DNA of 64,000 bases from PALSA-600 sp963842335 (GTDB lineage: Bacteria; Actinomycetota; Thermoleophilia; Gaiellales; Gaiellaceae): assembly GCA_963842335.1 (NCBI GenBank), contig CAWJGF010000010.1, forward strand, positions 310,001-374,000, read 5' to 3'. Below the pieces are notes generated by a model. It saw only the letters and a list, made by a program, of their open reading frames with translations. It did no database searches and was not told the DNA's origin. Position numbers and translations under genes: made by a program. Shown piece by piece: positions 7,334-16,828 of the stretch (its first letter is position 1; each line of letters starts with the position of its first letter).

Positions 7334-7963
7334 GTGGAGCGGAGCGACGCAGAGCTTGTAGCGGCGCTGCGTGCGGGTGACGAGGAGACTTTTCGCGAGC
7401 TCGTTATCGGATGGCACGGATCGCTGCTGCGGGTTGCGCAGATCTTCGTTCCGTCGCGGGCGGTTGCCGAGGAGGTCGTGCAGGAGACGTGGCTTCGTGT
7501 CCTCGGGGCGCTCGACCGGTTCGAGGGGCGGTCGTCGCTGAAGACGTGGGTGTTCCGCATCCTTACGAACACTGCGAAAACGCGCGCACAGCGCGAAGGA
7601 CGGGTGATCCCGTTTTCGTCGCTGCAGGACCCGGGGCGCGTGCCGGAAGCGGCGGTCGACGCCGACCGCTTTCTCCCCGACGACCATCCTCAACATCCCG
7701 GCGCCTGGTCGTCGCCGCCACGCGAACTGCCCGAAGAACGCCTGCTGGCCGCCGAGACGCGTTCGCAGATCGCGGCCGCGATCGACGATCTACCGGCGAA
7801 CCAGCGCGCCGTGATCATGCTGCGCGACGTGCAGGGCTGGAGCTCTGACGAGGTGTGTAACGCCCTCGACATCACAGAAGTCAATCAACGAGTGCTTCTC
7901 CATCGCGCTCGCGCAAAAGTGCGCAACGCCTTGGAGGACTATCTCGCCGTGGAGAACGCATGA
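7334..7963 (+). CDS. ECF-type RNA polymerase sigma factor
   Basis: 209 residues. Region 2 spans about residues 5-80 (ELVAALRAGDEETFRELV, VAEEVVQETWLRVLGALDRF, SLKTWVFRILTNTAKTRAQR) and region 4 about 135-195 (AAAIDDLPANQRAVIMLRDV, then a helix-turn-helix). The 55-residue linker is rich in proline and histidine. The turn VNQRVLLHRARAKVRNALEDYL is slightly unusual because the standard S-V-G-T-V-K is replaced by E-V-N-Q-R-V. The start is GTG. The next gene overlaps it by four bases and encodes its probable anti-sigma factor. Confidence 0.9.
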   Translation: MERSDAELVAALRAGDEETFRELVIGWHGSLLRVAQIFVPSRAVAEEVVQETWLRVLGALDRFEGRSSLKTWVFRILTNTAKTRAQREGRVIPFSSLQDPGRVPEAAVDADRFLPDDHPQHPGAWSSPPRELPEERLLAAETRSQIAAAIDDLPANQRAVIMLRDVQGWSSDEVCNALDITEVNQRVLLHRARAKVRNALEDYLAVENA

Positions 7964-8211
7964 TCGATACCGAAGCATTCAGCTGCCAGGAGCTCGTGGA
8001 GCTCGTCACCGACTACCTCGAGGGAGCCCTGTCTCCCGGCGATCTGCGTCGCTTCGAGGACCACATCGCGCTGTGCGACGCGTGCACCGAATACCTGCGC
8101 CAGCTCCGCGAGACGATCCGGCTTGTCGGTGCGATCACCCCCGACGACCTGACGCCCGAGGCCGAGAGCGAGCTGCTCGCGGTCTTCGCGAGCTGGAAGC
8201 TCTCTCTCTAA
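7960..8211 (+). CDS. Soluble zinc-binding anti-sigma factor (ZAS type)
   Basis: 83 residues, overlapping the sigma gene by ATGA. The ZAS signature H-x3-C-x2-C is present (HIALCDACTEYL: H35, C39, C42) with an additional upstream cysteine, C9, which normally completes the zinc site. No transmembrane segment follows, so it should act in the cytoplasm, as RsrA does. By family, oxidation or zinc loss would release the sigma factor. Its stop overlaps the stop of the convergent glycosyltransferase gene. Confidence 0.85.
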   Translation: MIDTEAFSCQELVELVTDYLEGALSPGDLRRFEDHIALCDACTEYLRQLRETIRLVGAITPDDLTPEAESELLAVFASWKLSL

Positions 8212-10337
8212 GGCCGACAGGGGGCGCCGATCTGCCCCGAGAGGTAAATTCGCGTCACGAGTACCCCGCCGTTGCGGCCGACCCCCACCGCCTGCTCCGA
8301 GGTCGGGTCGCCGTAGATCGGTGAGGTCACGGGCGCCCTCAGGCGAATGTCGGAGGACCCCGTGCGCGGCACGCACACCGTTATGTCGGCGGTCACCTCG
8401 TTGCCGCCTGCGGTCCCGTTTGCGTCGGCGAGGTTCGAGTGGAGCGAGAACTTGCGGCTGCTCACTCCGTCCGGCGCTCGCACATAGACGGTGAGCGAGC
8501 GGGTGACGCCGCTCGCCTGGCCCGGATAGGCGAACACGCGAATGCGCGCCGGCGGTCCCGGTTTCGTCCAGCCGTCGTCATACAGCCCGGTCGTGACCCA
8601 GTTCGCGCGCCACGGTTCATCGGGCTTGACGAGGAAGAGGCCGCGATCGTTCGTCACGACCGAGCCCGCGATCTGGAAGCGAGAGTCGCTCACACTTTGC
8701 GCGACGTAGCCCGGCGGCGAGACGCTTGCGCGGCCCATGTTGTCGAACTGCAGGTCGAGTTTCGGGAAGGTGTTGGGAGTCCACTCGAAGTGGTGCGGCA
8801 CGCCCGCGCTGCGATCGACCGACTTGTTCCAGAACTCGAGATCCCACCAGTACCCGACGCCGGCCCAATAGTCGCCGGGAATCGTCGGGTACGGCACCGC
8901 GGTCACGTGGGCGTTCCGCCCGACCGTCTTGTCGACCCACTCGAAGACCTGGCTCCCTGGGTTCGTCAGCGGCCGGCCGGCTGTCCCGTTGACGCGAAAG
9001 AGGCGCACGAAAGCGTAGCCAGTCTCCACGGGCAGTAGAACGAGCGCGAAGACCGCGAGCAGCAGTGCGAGATGGGTGCGCCGCAGCAGCACCGTTCCCT
9101 CGAGCAGCAGGAGCACGGCGACCACCGTTGCGACGACGAGGAGGATCCGTGCACCGTTCACGCCGCCGAGCGCGTCGGTCAGGTAGTTGTCGACAACCGC
9201 AGCGGGTGTGTCGACGTTGAGCTTCTCGAAGACGGGCAGCGAGTCGCGCGCGAAGCCGTACACGAGCAGGACGAGGGGAACCACGAGCCACCTCGGCCTC
9301 CAGCCGGTGCGCGTGAGGGCCGCACTGAATCCGATCAGGATCAATGGGGCGATGTAGAAGAGGTAACGCTCGCGTACCACCCCGCCGCCGAACCGGAGGT
9401 CGTACGACGCCACCTCGAACGTGAGCAGCACGATTGCGAGCGTCGCGAGCACCGCGAACACCCGCTGCTCACGAGCCGCCGAGCGCACCGCGTTCGCCGC
9501 AAGCCACGCCACACCCACGAGGAAGGGCACGATCGCGAGGCCCAGGGCGATCGTGGTGAGGTGCTCGGCGAAGGCCGGGAAGATTCCGAGTGGCACGGGA
9601 TTGCCGTGCGCCGTCGCCGAGTAGGTCCCGAGCACATTGCGCCCAGCCACTGTCAGCGCGAGGGCGACGACGATTCCAGCCGCATAGATCGCGGCCAGCA
9701 CGCGATGCGCACGCAGCGCGCCGCGCAGTGAGCGCGCATCCACCAGGATTGCGAGGGGCAGCGCCGCGGCGAGGACGACGAACTGCGTCCGTGCGACCAC
9801 GGCGATGACGAGAGCCGCTGCGGCGATCGCGTCGTTTGCTCGCGAAGGCGCAACGGTCGCCCGCTGGAAGGCGAGCAGCGCCCACACGAATGCCGGGTAC
9901 GCGGCTACCTCGGTCATCAGGAACGACGAGAGCACCATCCACGGCACGACGACGGTCAGCACAGACGCAAGCGACGCTGCCCAAACGGAGTTGCAGACAC
10001 GGCGCGCGAGCAGGAACGCGGGCACCGCGGCCGAACTCATCACGAACGCGTTGAGGATGTGTGCGGCGTGCGCACCGTGCGCTACGTCGCCGCTCGCGAA
10101 CACCGTTGCCAAGACAAGCGGATAGAGCTGATTGATGTTCGGCACGAACTCGCCGTGGACATGCGGCAGCGGTGAATGGAGGCGTACGACACTGAGCGCA
10201 AGTCGCTCGTACAACAGTTCATCGGTCATGACGAACCAATCCGCCACACGGCTCGTGAGCACCGCCAACGCGGCGCCGAGAGCCAGCCAGAGCGCGACCG
10301 GGACGAGCCAGAGACGCTGGAACGAGGGCCGCGGCAC
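8208..10337 (-). CDS. Polytopic GT-C membrane glycosyltransferase (PMT/GT39-like)
   Basis: 709 residues. The first two thirds are a string of about eleven to twelve hydrophobic segments. Right after the first of these comes DWFVMTDELLYERLA, the extracytoplasmic acidic D-E motif expected in GT-C enzymes that use polyprenyl-phosphate sugars. The last 270 residues form a soluble outer domain without cysteines of note. It probably transfers a sugar to cell-envelope glycan or protein outside the membrane. TACCCT ends seven bases before the GTG start. The acceptor is unknown. Confidence 0.65.
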   Translation of the reverse strand: MPRPSFQRLWLVPVALWLALGAALAVLTSRVADWFVMTDELLYERLALSVVRLHSPLPHVHGEFVPNINQLYPLVLATVFASGDVAHGAHAAHILNAFVMSSAAVPAFLLARRVCNSVWAASLASVLTVVVPWMVLSSFLMTEVAAYPAFVWALLAFQRATVAPSRANDAIAAAALVIAVVARTQFVVLAAALPLAILVDARSLRGALRAHRVLAAIYAAGIVVALALTVAGRNVLGTYSATAHGNPVPLGIFPAFAEHLTTIALGLAIVPFLVGVAWLAANAVRSAAREQRVFAVLATLAIVLLTFEVASYDLRFGGGVVRERYLFYIAPLILIGFSAALTRTGWRPRWLVVPLVLLVYGFARDSLPVFEKLNVDTPAAVVDNYLTDALGGVNGARILLVVATVVAVLLLLEGTVLLRRTHLALLLAVFALVLLPVETGYAFVRLFRVNGTAGRPLTNPGSQVFEWVDKTVGRNAHVTAVPYPTIPGDYWAGVGYWWDLEFWNKSVDRSAGVPHHFEWTPNTFPKLDLQFDNMGRASVSPPGYVAQSVSDSRFQIAGSVVTNDRGLFLVKPDEPWRANWVTTGLYDDGWTKPGPPARIRVFAYPGQASGVTRSLTVYVRAPDGVSSRKFSLHSNLADANGTAGGNEVTADITVCVPRTGSSDIRLRAPVTSPIYGDPTSEQAVGVGRNGGVLVTRIYLSGQIGAPCRP

Positions 10338-10457
10338 GACGGTTAGGGTAGTTGCGAACGAGGCGTGCCCCTCTTTACATCGCCCTCAAACGCCCTCGCT
10401 ACCGTCCCCGGGCTCCCCCCGCGCCCAAGGGAAACAGATGAAGGAGGAGATCTGCCT

Positions 10458-11849
10458 GTGCTGAAAGGCTCGCGCTTCGCGCTGATCGCATTCGCCCTGC
10501 TGCTGGCCGTTCCGGCCGCTGCGGCTCACGCTGCTCAGAAGATGCCGATCGGTTTCTTCGACGACCCGTCGTTTCGCTGGTCGCCCAGCCGCGCCGACAA
10601 TCTCCGTGCCGCGGCCGCCGACGGTGCGTCCGTGCTGCACACCACCGCGACCTGGGCGTCGATGGCGCCGACCAAGCCTGCGGATGCCAGTAACGGTGAC
10701 GACCCTGCGTACAAGCTGGGTGATCTCGACGACCTGGTCTTCCAGGCAGGCCTCTATGGCATGCGCGTAATGGTCAACGTCACCGGCACTCCGAAGTGGG
10801 CAAACGGCGGCAAGGCGCCGAATGTGATGCCGAAGCGGCTCGCGGATCTGACGACGTTCACGCGGATGCTGGCGACGCGCTACAACGGGCGCACCGGCCA
10901 CGGTGACGTCTCTCTCTGGTCGATCTGGAATGAGCCGAACCTTCAGCTGTTCCTGACCCCGCAGTTCGTCGGCAAGAAGATCGTCGGCCCGGCGAACTAC
11001 GCGAAGCTCTACAAGGCCGCCTACGCAGGGATCAAGGCCGGGAATTCGACCGCGAAGGTCGCAATCGGCGAGACCTCTGCGCGCGGTCGCGACAAGCCGC
11101 TCGCGGGCATCAGCGCGTCGATTGCCCCGGGAACCTTCGCGAGGCTCCTCGCCCAGCAGAAGGGCTTGAAGTTCGACGCGTGGGCGCATCATCCGTACCC
11201 CACTGCGGCGAATCTGCCGCCCCTTCAGAAGGTTCGGTATCCGAACGTGACGCTCTCGACGTTGCCGAAGTTCGAGGCCGACCTGAAGAAGTACTTCCAC
11301 CGTTCGGTGCCGATCTGGATCACCGAGTACGGCCACGAGACGAAGCCAGCTGAGCCGCACGGCGTGTCCCTCGCGACGCAAGGCGCCTACGCGAAGCAGG
11401 CGCTGAACATCGCGAAGAACGATCCGAACGTGCAGATGTTCATCTGGTTCGTCTTCCGCGACAGCGTGGGGAACCCCTGGCAGAGTGGTCTCTTCTCTCA
11501 GAACGGCGCACGGAAGCCGGCCTACAACTCCTTCGGCGCCGTCGCCCGGCTGATCGACGGGACGATGTCGACGACCAAGCCCGGCGTTCGCCCGAAGGTG
11601 ACCATGTACGTCCCGTACCTGGCGCACTACGTCGCCCCCGGCGCCTCAATCGGCCTCACCTACACCGTCTACGACGGCGCGAAGCTCGTCGCGACGGCGC
11701 AACCGGTGGCCGTGCTCGCGTTCGACCAGTCGATCACGTTCACGCCGGTGTTCAAGCCGGTGAAGGGACACACCTACACGGTGAAGGTCGTTGCGAACGA
11801 GCAGAACGGTCACACGGAAGACCGCACCGCGATCGTCCGCGTCACGTAG
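10458..11849 (+). CDS. Secreted glycoside hydrolase of the (beta/alpha)8 clan A type
   Basis: 463 residues from the GTG at 10458, chosen because GGAGGAG lies eight bases before it and a signal peptide (LKGSRFALIAFALLLAVPA...AHA) follows at once. The barrel shows the two clan-A catalytic motifs: SIWNEPN with acid/base E159 and WITEYG with nucleophile E290. GTPKWANGG and AWAHHPYP are further active-site loops. The last 80 residues form a beta-rich accessory domain. It is a paralogue of the 46558-47841 gene. The family resembles GH5/GH39, but the polysaccharide is unknown. Confidence 0.75.
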   Translation: MLKGSRFALIAFALLLAVPAAAAHAAQKMPIGFFDDPSFRWSPSRADNLRAAAADGASVLHTTATWASMAPTKPADASNGDDPAYKLGDLDDLVFQAGLYGMRVMVNVTGTPKWANGGKAPNVMPKRLADLTTFTRMLATRYNGRTGHGDVSLWSIWNEPNLQLFLTPQFVGKKIVGPANYAKLYKAAYAGIKAGNSTAKVAIGETSARGRDKPLAGISASIAPGTFARLLAQQKGLKFDAWAHHPYPTAANLPPLQKVRYPNVTLSTLPKFEADLKKYFHRSVPIWITEYGHETKPAEPHGVSLATQGAYAKQALNIAKNDPNVQMFIWFVFRDSVGNPWQSGLFSQNGARKPAYNSFGAVARLIDGTMSTTKPGVRPKVTMYVPYLAHYVAPGASIGLTYTVYDGAKLVATAQPVAVLAFDQSITFTPVFKPVKGHTYTVKVVANEQNGHTEDRTAIVRVT

Positions 11850-11866
11850 ACAGCACAGGCGTTCCT

Positions 11867-11910
11867 CGTTCCGGCTCCGCCGGCCGACAGTGGCCGGCGG
11901 AGCCGGAACG
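11867..11910. terminator. Bidirectional 19-bp hairpin
   Basis: cgttccggctccgccggcc (11867-11885) is perfectly complementary to 11892-11910, with a six-base loop gacagt. It sits between the stops of the glycosidase (plus) and the small membrane protein (minus) and should end both transcripts, although no U-tract follows on either side. Confidence 0.75.
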
Positions 11911-11913
11911 TCC

Positions 11914-12381
11914 TCAGGCGCGCAGCAGGCGGAGGACGACTCCCACCGCCAGGACCGAGGCGCACACGCCCGCGGCGGCGATCAGGATCCCGTTCGAGGC
12001 CGAGAGCCCGGCGGTGCCGAGCAACAGGAAGTTGACAAGCGCCGCAGCGGCCGTCAGGCCGCCAAGGATGGCGATGCGGTGCCCGAGCAGCCGCGTTTCC
12101 GTGCGGATCCGTGCGTCGTGCTCGATCGACCAGTAAGCGAGCTCGGCCGAGAGCAGGAGCGCGACCCCGACCACCGCCGCCCAACCGTCGACGAGGTCTC
12201 GACCCTCGCGTTCGAGCAGGTAGCCCCCGCCCGTTGCGAGCACCGCCCAGGGGATGAGGTTCGGCCAGCGCAGGACGAGTGCAACCGCGAGCAGCGCGCA
12301 GCCGGCGACTGCCGCACCGGCCGAGACATCGGCGAACCGACCGGCGTCGGACGTCGCGTACGCGCCCGCTCCCGCAAGCAC
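11914..12381 (-). CDS. Small integral membrane protein of the MoxR/DUF58 cluster
   Basis: 155 residues from a GTG start, with about five hydrophobic segments (for example AGCALLAVALVLRW, IPWAVLATGGGYLL, AAVVGVALLLSAELAY, ALVNFLLLGTAGL, VCASVLAVGVVLRLL). It begins 23 bp after the DUF58 gene ends and is probably co-transcribed. No family is recognised. In other actinobacteria such clusters often end with one or two membrane proteins of unknown role. Confidence 0.6.
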   Translation of the reverse strand: MLAGAGAYATSDAGRFADVSAGAAVAGCALLAVALVLRWPNLIPWAVLATGGGYLLEREGRDLVDGWAAVVGVALLLSAELAYWSIEHDARIRTETRLLGHRIAILGGLTAAAALVNFLLLGTAGLSASNGILIAAAGVCASVLAVGVVLRLLRA

Positions 12382-12404
12382 GGCCAGCGAGCCGGCGCCG
12401 GTGA

Positions 12405-13688
12405 TCAGGCGTGCGCGTGCCGGGCGTAGCGACGGAATTCGCGCACCTCCTCGAGGACAGCTTGCAACGGCACGTCATCAGTCCATTCGGCGACTGCGAC
12501 ACCGGCACTCTGCAGCCGGTGACGCAGCGCGCCGCGACGGAGACGCCAGATGTCGTAGGCCACGGCGTCGAGCCCGCCGCCGGGACGCTTGGTGAACGGA
12601 ACGGGGGAGACGTCGATCACGGCCAGGTCGTAGCCGCGGGCACGCAGATCGAGCAGAGCTCCGACCGAACGCGCGTCGAGCAGTGGAGAAAGCGCAATCA
12701 CGAGCGCGCTCGGCGGAAGCGTCCGGCGTGGGATCACGTCGATCTCTTTCCAGTAGTAGGAGAGGACGATCTGAGTGTCGAGCAACGCATCGACGACGCG
12801 GTACAGCTGCACGAGCCCTGTGCCCGGGACGAGCCACCGCAAGATACCGCCGAAGCTGATCAAACCGATCCGGTCGCGCTGACGTGCGTACGCATCGGCG
12901 AGGGTTGCGGTCGCGCGCACCGCAAGGTCGAGCGTGCTCGCCCCGCCGAGACGCGCCTCCGCGAACGAGTCGACGAACAGGATGACGTCGGTGTTGCGTT
13001 CGGGATGGCTTTCGTTCACCCAGAGGTCACCACTGACACCGCGTCGCGCGCTGGCGCGCCAGTTGACCCGCCGCAGCGGGTCGCCCGGCGCGAACGGTCT
13101 GATGTCGGCGAACTCGATGCCTTCGCCCTTTCGCCGGGAAACCTCGTTGCCGGCGAGAGCTTGCGTCTCGCGCGGCTGCAGGACCCGGCGCAGAACTTCT
13201 TCGCGCGGATAGACACGGAGCTCCGGCCGCGCTCCGGCAGACGACTCCCACTCCAGGAACCCGAGTGGGTCATGTGCGCGCGCGTAGGTGGGGCCGAGCA
13301 CGTGCGCGCCCCAGTTCGTCGCGCGCAGCTTGACCTCGAGTTCGCGCTCTTCCCCCGCACGGAGATGGAGGGCGACCGGGTTCGAGCCCTCCGTCACCTC
13401 GAGTCCTGCAGGCAGCCGGAGATAGAGATCGAGCCGGTCGACGGGGGTTGCGGCACGGAGCATGATCCGTGCGCCGACCTCGTCGCCTTCGAGCGCGCGT
13501 TGCGCATCGAGCGTGACTTCGACTTCGAGTCGCGGCGGTGTTGCGAGTGCGAGCCCGGAGGCGAGGGCGAGCAGAAAGGGCGCCGTGAGCGCGACGAGCT
13601 CGGGGCGGGCGAAGACGAGCGCCGTCAGCAAGCCAACCGCCGACAAGCCCGCATAAGCGGCGAGCTTCGGCGACGCCCAGCGCGTCAC
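12405..13688 (-). CDS. DUF58 domain protein (MoxR partner)
   Basis: 427 residues from the GTG at 13688, which overlaps the ATPase stop as GTGA. Two N-terminal membrane segments (LAAYAGLSAVGLLTALVFA and LVALTAPFLLALASGLAL) anchor it. A beta-sandwich follows, and then the DUF58 signature EFADIRPFAPGDPLRRVNWR (about residue 190). The C-terminal half resembles a von Willebrand A domain (DVILFVDSF, then ALVIALSPLLD). The family is thought to be a client or adaptor of MoxR AAA+ ATPases in assembling envelope or metal-protein complexes. Confidence 0.85.
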   Translation of the reverse strand: MTRWASPKLAAYAGLSAVGLLTALVFARPELVALTAPFLLALASGLALATPPRLEVEVTLDAQRALEGDEVGARIMLRAATPVDRLDLYLRLPAGLEVTEGSNPVALHLRAGEERELEVKLRATNWGAHVLGPTYARAHDPLGFLEWESSAGARPELRVYPREEVLRRVLQPRETQALAGNEVSRRKGEGIEFADIRPFAPGDPLRRVNWRASARRGVSGDLWVNESHPERNTDVILFVDSFAEARLGGASTLDLAVRATATLADAYARQRDRIGLISFGGILRWLVPGTGLVQLYRVVDALLDTQIVLSYYWKEIDVIPRRTLPPSALVIALSPLLDARSVGALLDLRARGYDLAVIDVSPVPFTKRPGGGLDAVAYDIWRLRRGALRHRLQSAGVAVAEWTDDVPLQAVLEEVREFRRYARHAHA

Positions 13689-14650
13689 GCGCGTGCGAGG
13701 TCTTCGGCAGCCGGGGTCGGCACGGTGTTCAGACGCTCGCGGACGACATCCTCCGCCGATACCCGTTGCACCCAGAGCTCGGGGCGAAGCGTGAGCCGGT
13801 GGGCGAGCGCAGGCACTGCGACCGACTTGACGTCGTCCGGCGTGACGTAGTCGCGGCCGTCGAGAGCTGCGCGGCAGCGTGAAAGCTTCAGCAACGCGAG
13901 TGAGCCGCGCGGCGAGGCACCGACCTGGATCGACTGGGCATTGCGGGTCGCTGCGGCGATATCCACCATGTAGAGGCCGACCGGCTCCGACACGTGGACC
14001 TTCTCGACGGCGGCCTGCATGTCGAGCAGTGTTTGGCGGTCGACCAGCGGCTGCAGTTCGATCTCGTCCTGCCCGCGCTCTGCGCGGTTCGAGAGGACGA
14101 GCCACTCGTCCTCACGGGTCGGATAGCCCACCGACATGCGCAGCAGGAAGCGGTCGAGCTGCGCTTCCGGCAGCGGATACGTCCCCTCGTACTCGATCGG
14201 GTTCTGCGTGGCGAGTACGAGAAACGGCGGGCCGAGCTTCCGCGTCTCACCCTCGCTCGTCACCTGCCGCTCCTGCATCGCCTCGAGCAGCGCCGCCTGC
14301 GTTTTTGGTGGAGCGCGGTTGATTTCGTCCGCGAGCAGCAGGTTCGCGAAAATCGGGCCTGGCCGGAACTCGAAGTCGGACTCTCTCTGGTTGTAGACCG
14401 ACGAGCCCGTCACGTCCGAGGGCATCAAGTCTGGCGTGAACTGGATCCGCGAGAAGTCCATCGAGGTGACCTGTGCGAACGAACGCGCCATCAGCGTCTT
14501 CGCCAGCCCTGGATAATCCTCGATCAGCACGTGGCCGTCGGCGAGCAATCCCAGCAGCAGGAGCTCCAATGCTTCGCGCTTCCCGACAACGGCCTTCTCG
14601 ACCTCGTCGAGGAGCAGATTGGAGATACGTCCGACGTCGTCGAGGTCCAT
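13685..14650 (-). CDS. MoxR family AAA+ ATPase
   Basis: 321 residues. The Walker A is the MoxR variant EDYPGLAKT (K51). Walker B is LLLADEINRA, followed by the KTQAALLEAMQERQVT sensor region, and LVLATQNPIEYEGTYPLPEAQLDRF is the strongly conserved MoxR block with sensor 1. The C-terminal lid contains the ASPRG motif. MoxR proteins are chaperone-like ATPases that work with DUF58 and VWA proteins. Genes on both sides (two DUF4129-type membrane proteins before it, DUF58 after) form one operon. Confidence 0.9.
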   Translation of the reverse strand: MDLDDVGRISNLLLDEVEKAVVGKREALELLLLGLLADGHVLIEDYPGLAKTLMARSFAQVTSMDFSRIQFTPDLMPSDVTGSSVYNQRESDFEFRPGPIFANLLLADEINRAPPKTQAALLEAMQERQVTSEGETRKLGPPFLVLATQNPIEYEGTYPLPEAQLDRFLLRMSVGYPTREDEWLVLSNRAERGQDEIELQPLVDRQTLLDMQAAVEKVHVSEPVGLYMVDIAAATRNAQSIQVGASPRGSLALLKLSRCRAALDGRDYVTPDDVKSVAVPALAHRLTLRPELWVQRVSAEDVVRERLNTVPTPAAEDLARA

Positions 14651-14652
14651 CG

Positions 14653-15147
14653 CTACATCCTCTCAAGGTCGGAGACGAGGGCGCGTAGCTCTGTCGGGTT
14701 GATGCCGGCGGCGTGTCGGTTGTCGGGCGCGGGTCGATCGGGGCGCAAGAGCTCCCACCAGGGTCCAAGGGTCTCCGGGGACATCGTCCGACCCGATCGC
14801 TCGAGCCGGGCCTGCGCGATCTGACGCAGTTGCGGCAGCAGGCGCACGTGGAGGTCGTACGCGGTCGCAGCGCCGAGCGTCACTTCGCGCGTCATCCGCT
14901 CGACTTCGTGGAGCGGCTTGTCCCGGCGCACGCCTTCGGCGAGCGCGCGGTCGAACTCGGACTGGTGTCGCTTCGGCACGAGGTCGCCGGCCGCTGCGAC
15001 GACCGCGAGCATCACCAGGCCGCCGACGATCAGCACGTAGGCATGCAAAGCGATGTTGCGCACGCCGGGTTGGGCCAGCGCGACGTAGATCGTCACGAGC
15101 GAGATGACGACGAACAGAATGATCAGATCAAGGAGATGCTTTCTCAC
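14653..15147 (-). CDS. Membrane protein of the MoxR cluster
   Basis: 164 residues with two N-terminal membrane segments (DLIILFVVISLVTIYVALA and YVLIVGGLVMLAVVAAAG) and a charged cytoplasmic tail of about 110 residues. It starts four bases inside the preceding DUF4129 gene (overlap) and ends two bases before the ATPase gene, so translation is probably coupled. I do not recognise a named family; the context ties it to the ATPase. Confidence 0.7.
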   Translation of the reverse strand: MRKHLLDLIILFVVISLVTIYVALAQPGVRNIALHAYVLIVGGLVMLAVVAAAGDLVPKRHQSEFDRALAEGVRRDKPLHEVERMTREVTLGAATAYDLHVRLLPQLRQIAQARLERSGRTMSPETLGPWWELLRPDRPAPDNRHAAGINPTELRALVSDLERM

Positions 15148-16022
15148 GCCGTACCCACCCGCAGATCGGTACGGATCGCGCCGAGCGCATCGATCGCGTC
15201 GCGCTTCATGCCGCCGTCGATCTCGTGCCGGCTGAACTTCGCCTCCTCGAACAGGGCCGTCAGGCGAGCGACTGCGTCGGAACGTGACGTGAGGTCGGTG
15301 AGGACGCGGCTGAGATACTCGACCGGGGTCTCGCTGGGCTCGCGCCGTAACCCGTGCCGGCCGAGGACGCCTTCCATCCGTGCGTACGCCGCGATCACCG
15401 CGCGGCGGGCGTCGGGCTCCGCTTCGAGATCCCCGATCGCATCGCCGATCGTGGCAGCAAAGTCTTCGGCGACAGTCGGCTCGAGCGGGACCGCCTTCCG
15501 TCGCTTACGCAGGCGGTAGCTCCGGTAGGCGAACAGGCCGCTGACGGCGAGAACGGCGACGGCGATCGCGAGCACCGGCCACTCGAATTCCGGCTCGAAC
15601 GCCCCCGGCTTGCCGCCGTGTCGCGCGGTCGGTCGTGCGCTGATGTTCTTCAACGCGCGTGGGTTGAGATTGAAGACGTGTCCGTGGTGACGCTTCAGAT
15701 AGAAAACGCCGAAGCCGATCAGGCCGAAGAACGCGGCCGTCAAGATGTTCTGGATGACGCGAGACTTGAAGCTCTTCCGGCCGACCGCGCCTTCGCGTGC
15801 CTGCATCACGAACGTGTACGCGGCGATCGGAATCATCAGGACGAAGACGATCAGGAACGCCGAGAAGGCATAGCTGACGTAGCCCGGGGTCGGCTTCGCG
15901 TTCGATGAGCCGCTGAAGCCGCTGCGGCTTGCGAACGCGACGACTCCGAGCAGCGCGAGTAGGCCGAACGCGACGACGGCGAGGCGGATGCTGCGGCCGG
16001 TGCTCGTCTCCAGAGGCTCCAC
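15144..16022 (-). CDS. DUF4129 domain membrane protein
   Basis: 292 residues. Four hydrophobic segments occupy the first 185 residues or so, ending in LRKRRK. The C-terminal part carries the DUF4129 core ARRAVIAAYARMEGVLGRHG, then RREPSETPVEYLSRVL and FEEAKFSRHEI. It is the first gene of the MoxR operon. Proteins of this family sit beside transglutaminase/DUF58/MoxR genes and are thought to be part of an envelope complex. TAAGTT ends ten bases before its GTG, longer than the usual spacing here. Confidence 0.8.
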   Translation of the reverse strand: MEPLETSTGRSIRLAVVAFGLLALLGVVAFASRSGFSGSSNAKPTPGYVSYAFSAFLIVFVLMIPIAAYTFVMQAREGAVGRKSFKSRVIQNILTAAFFGLIGFGVFYLKRHHGHVFNLNPRALKNISARPTARHGGKPGAFEPEFEWPVLAIAVAVLAVSGLFAYRSYRLRKRRKAVPLEPTVAEDFAATIGDAIGDLEAEPDARRAVIAAYARMEGVLGRHGLRREPSETPVEYLSRVLTDLTSRSDAVARLTALFEEAKFSRHEIDGGMKRDAIDALGAIRTDLRVGTA

Positions 16023-16096
16023 GGGGGCCTTGAACTTAGACGCCGTCTGCGTCGGTTGGTTTTAGGTGGTTGTTAACCCGCCGGTAGATTGACCTC

Positions 16097-16813
16097 GTGA
16101 GCGCACTCGACGGCAAGCGGGCAATCGTCACGGGCGCCTCGAGCGGTATCGGCGCGGCGACCGCGCAGGCGCTCGAGGCCGTGGGCGTACGGGTGGTCGG
16201 CGCCTCGCGTGCGACGGGGCTCGACGTGACCGACCCGGCAAGCAGCGCGCGCTTCGTCGAAGAGGCGATCTCCGAGCTCGGCGGCCTCGACATCCTCGTC
16301 AACAGTGCGGGCAAGGCGCTCGGGCGCGTTCCGTTCTGGGAGGCGACCGAGGACGACGATCGCGAGGTGGTGGAGACGAACGTGCTCGGTTTGATGCGGA
16401 TGACGCGGCTCTGCCTGCCGTACCTGGTTGCAGACGGCGACGGTCACATCGTCAATCTCGGATCGGTCGCGGGTATCTGGTCGTATGCGAACGGCTCGTC
16501 CTACGTCGCGTCGAAGTTTGCGGTGCACGGCTACACACGGTCCCTCCGCGACGACCTGCAGGGCAAGCCGGTGCGCGTGACGAACATCGCCGCCGGGGCC
16601 GTCGAGACGAACTTCTCGAACGTGCGCTTCAAGGGAGACGAGGTGAAAGCTGCCGCCGTGTACTCCGACATCGCCCTGGGCGGCGCGCTGAACGCGCAGG
16701 ACATCGCGGAGTGCATCATGTTCGCACTCACGCGGCGGGCGAACGTGAACATCGACGAGATCGTCGTCATGGCGCTCGCGCAGACCTCCGGCGCGAACAT
16801 CCTCCGCGACTAG
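16097..16813 (+). CDS. SDR family short-chain dehydrogenase/reductase
   Basis: 238 residues with the classical SDR marks: nucleotide motif TGASSGIG near residue 13, LVNSAGKALG (NNAG position), the catalytic serine region NLGSVAGIWS, and Y-x-x-x-K as SYVASKFAVHGY. The Asp in GLDVTD after beta-3 binds the adenine ring. ASRATG after beta-2 suggests NADP(H) preference. Similar to serine/3-hydroxy acid dehydrogenases such as YdfG. The GTG follows TAGATT by six bases, so it is probably leaderless. Confidence 0.85.
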   Translation: MSALDGKRAIVTGASSGIGAATAQALEAVGVRVVGASRATGLDVTDPASSARFVEEAISELGGLDILVNSAGKALGRVPFWEATEDDDREVVETNVLGLMRMTRLCLPYLVADGDGHIVNLGSVAGIWSYANGSSYVASKFAVHGYTRSLRDDLQGKPVRVTNIAAGAVETNFSNVRFKGDEVKAAAVYSDIALGGALNAQDIAECIMFALTRRANVNIDEIVVMALAQTSGANILRD

Positions 16814-16828
16814 GCGTTCAGTGAAGCG

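Noticed and set aside
13370..13400. gggttcgagccctccg resembling a tRNA T-arm
   Set aside because: It lies inside the DUF58 coding sequence and has no acceptor or anticodon arm around it.
12411..13850. A 479-codon plus-strand frame through the DUF58 gene
   Set aside because: It is antisense to a gene with clear DUF58 and MoxR overlap and is arginine-rich without motifs.
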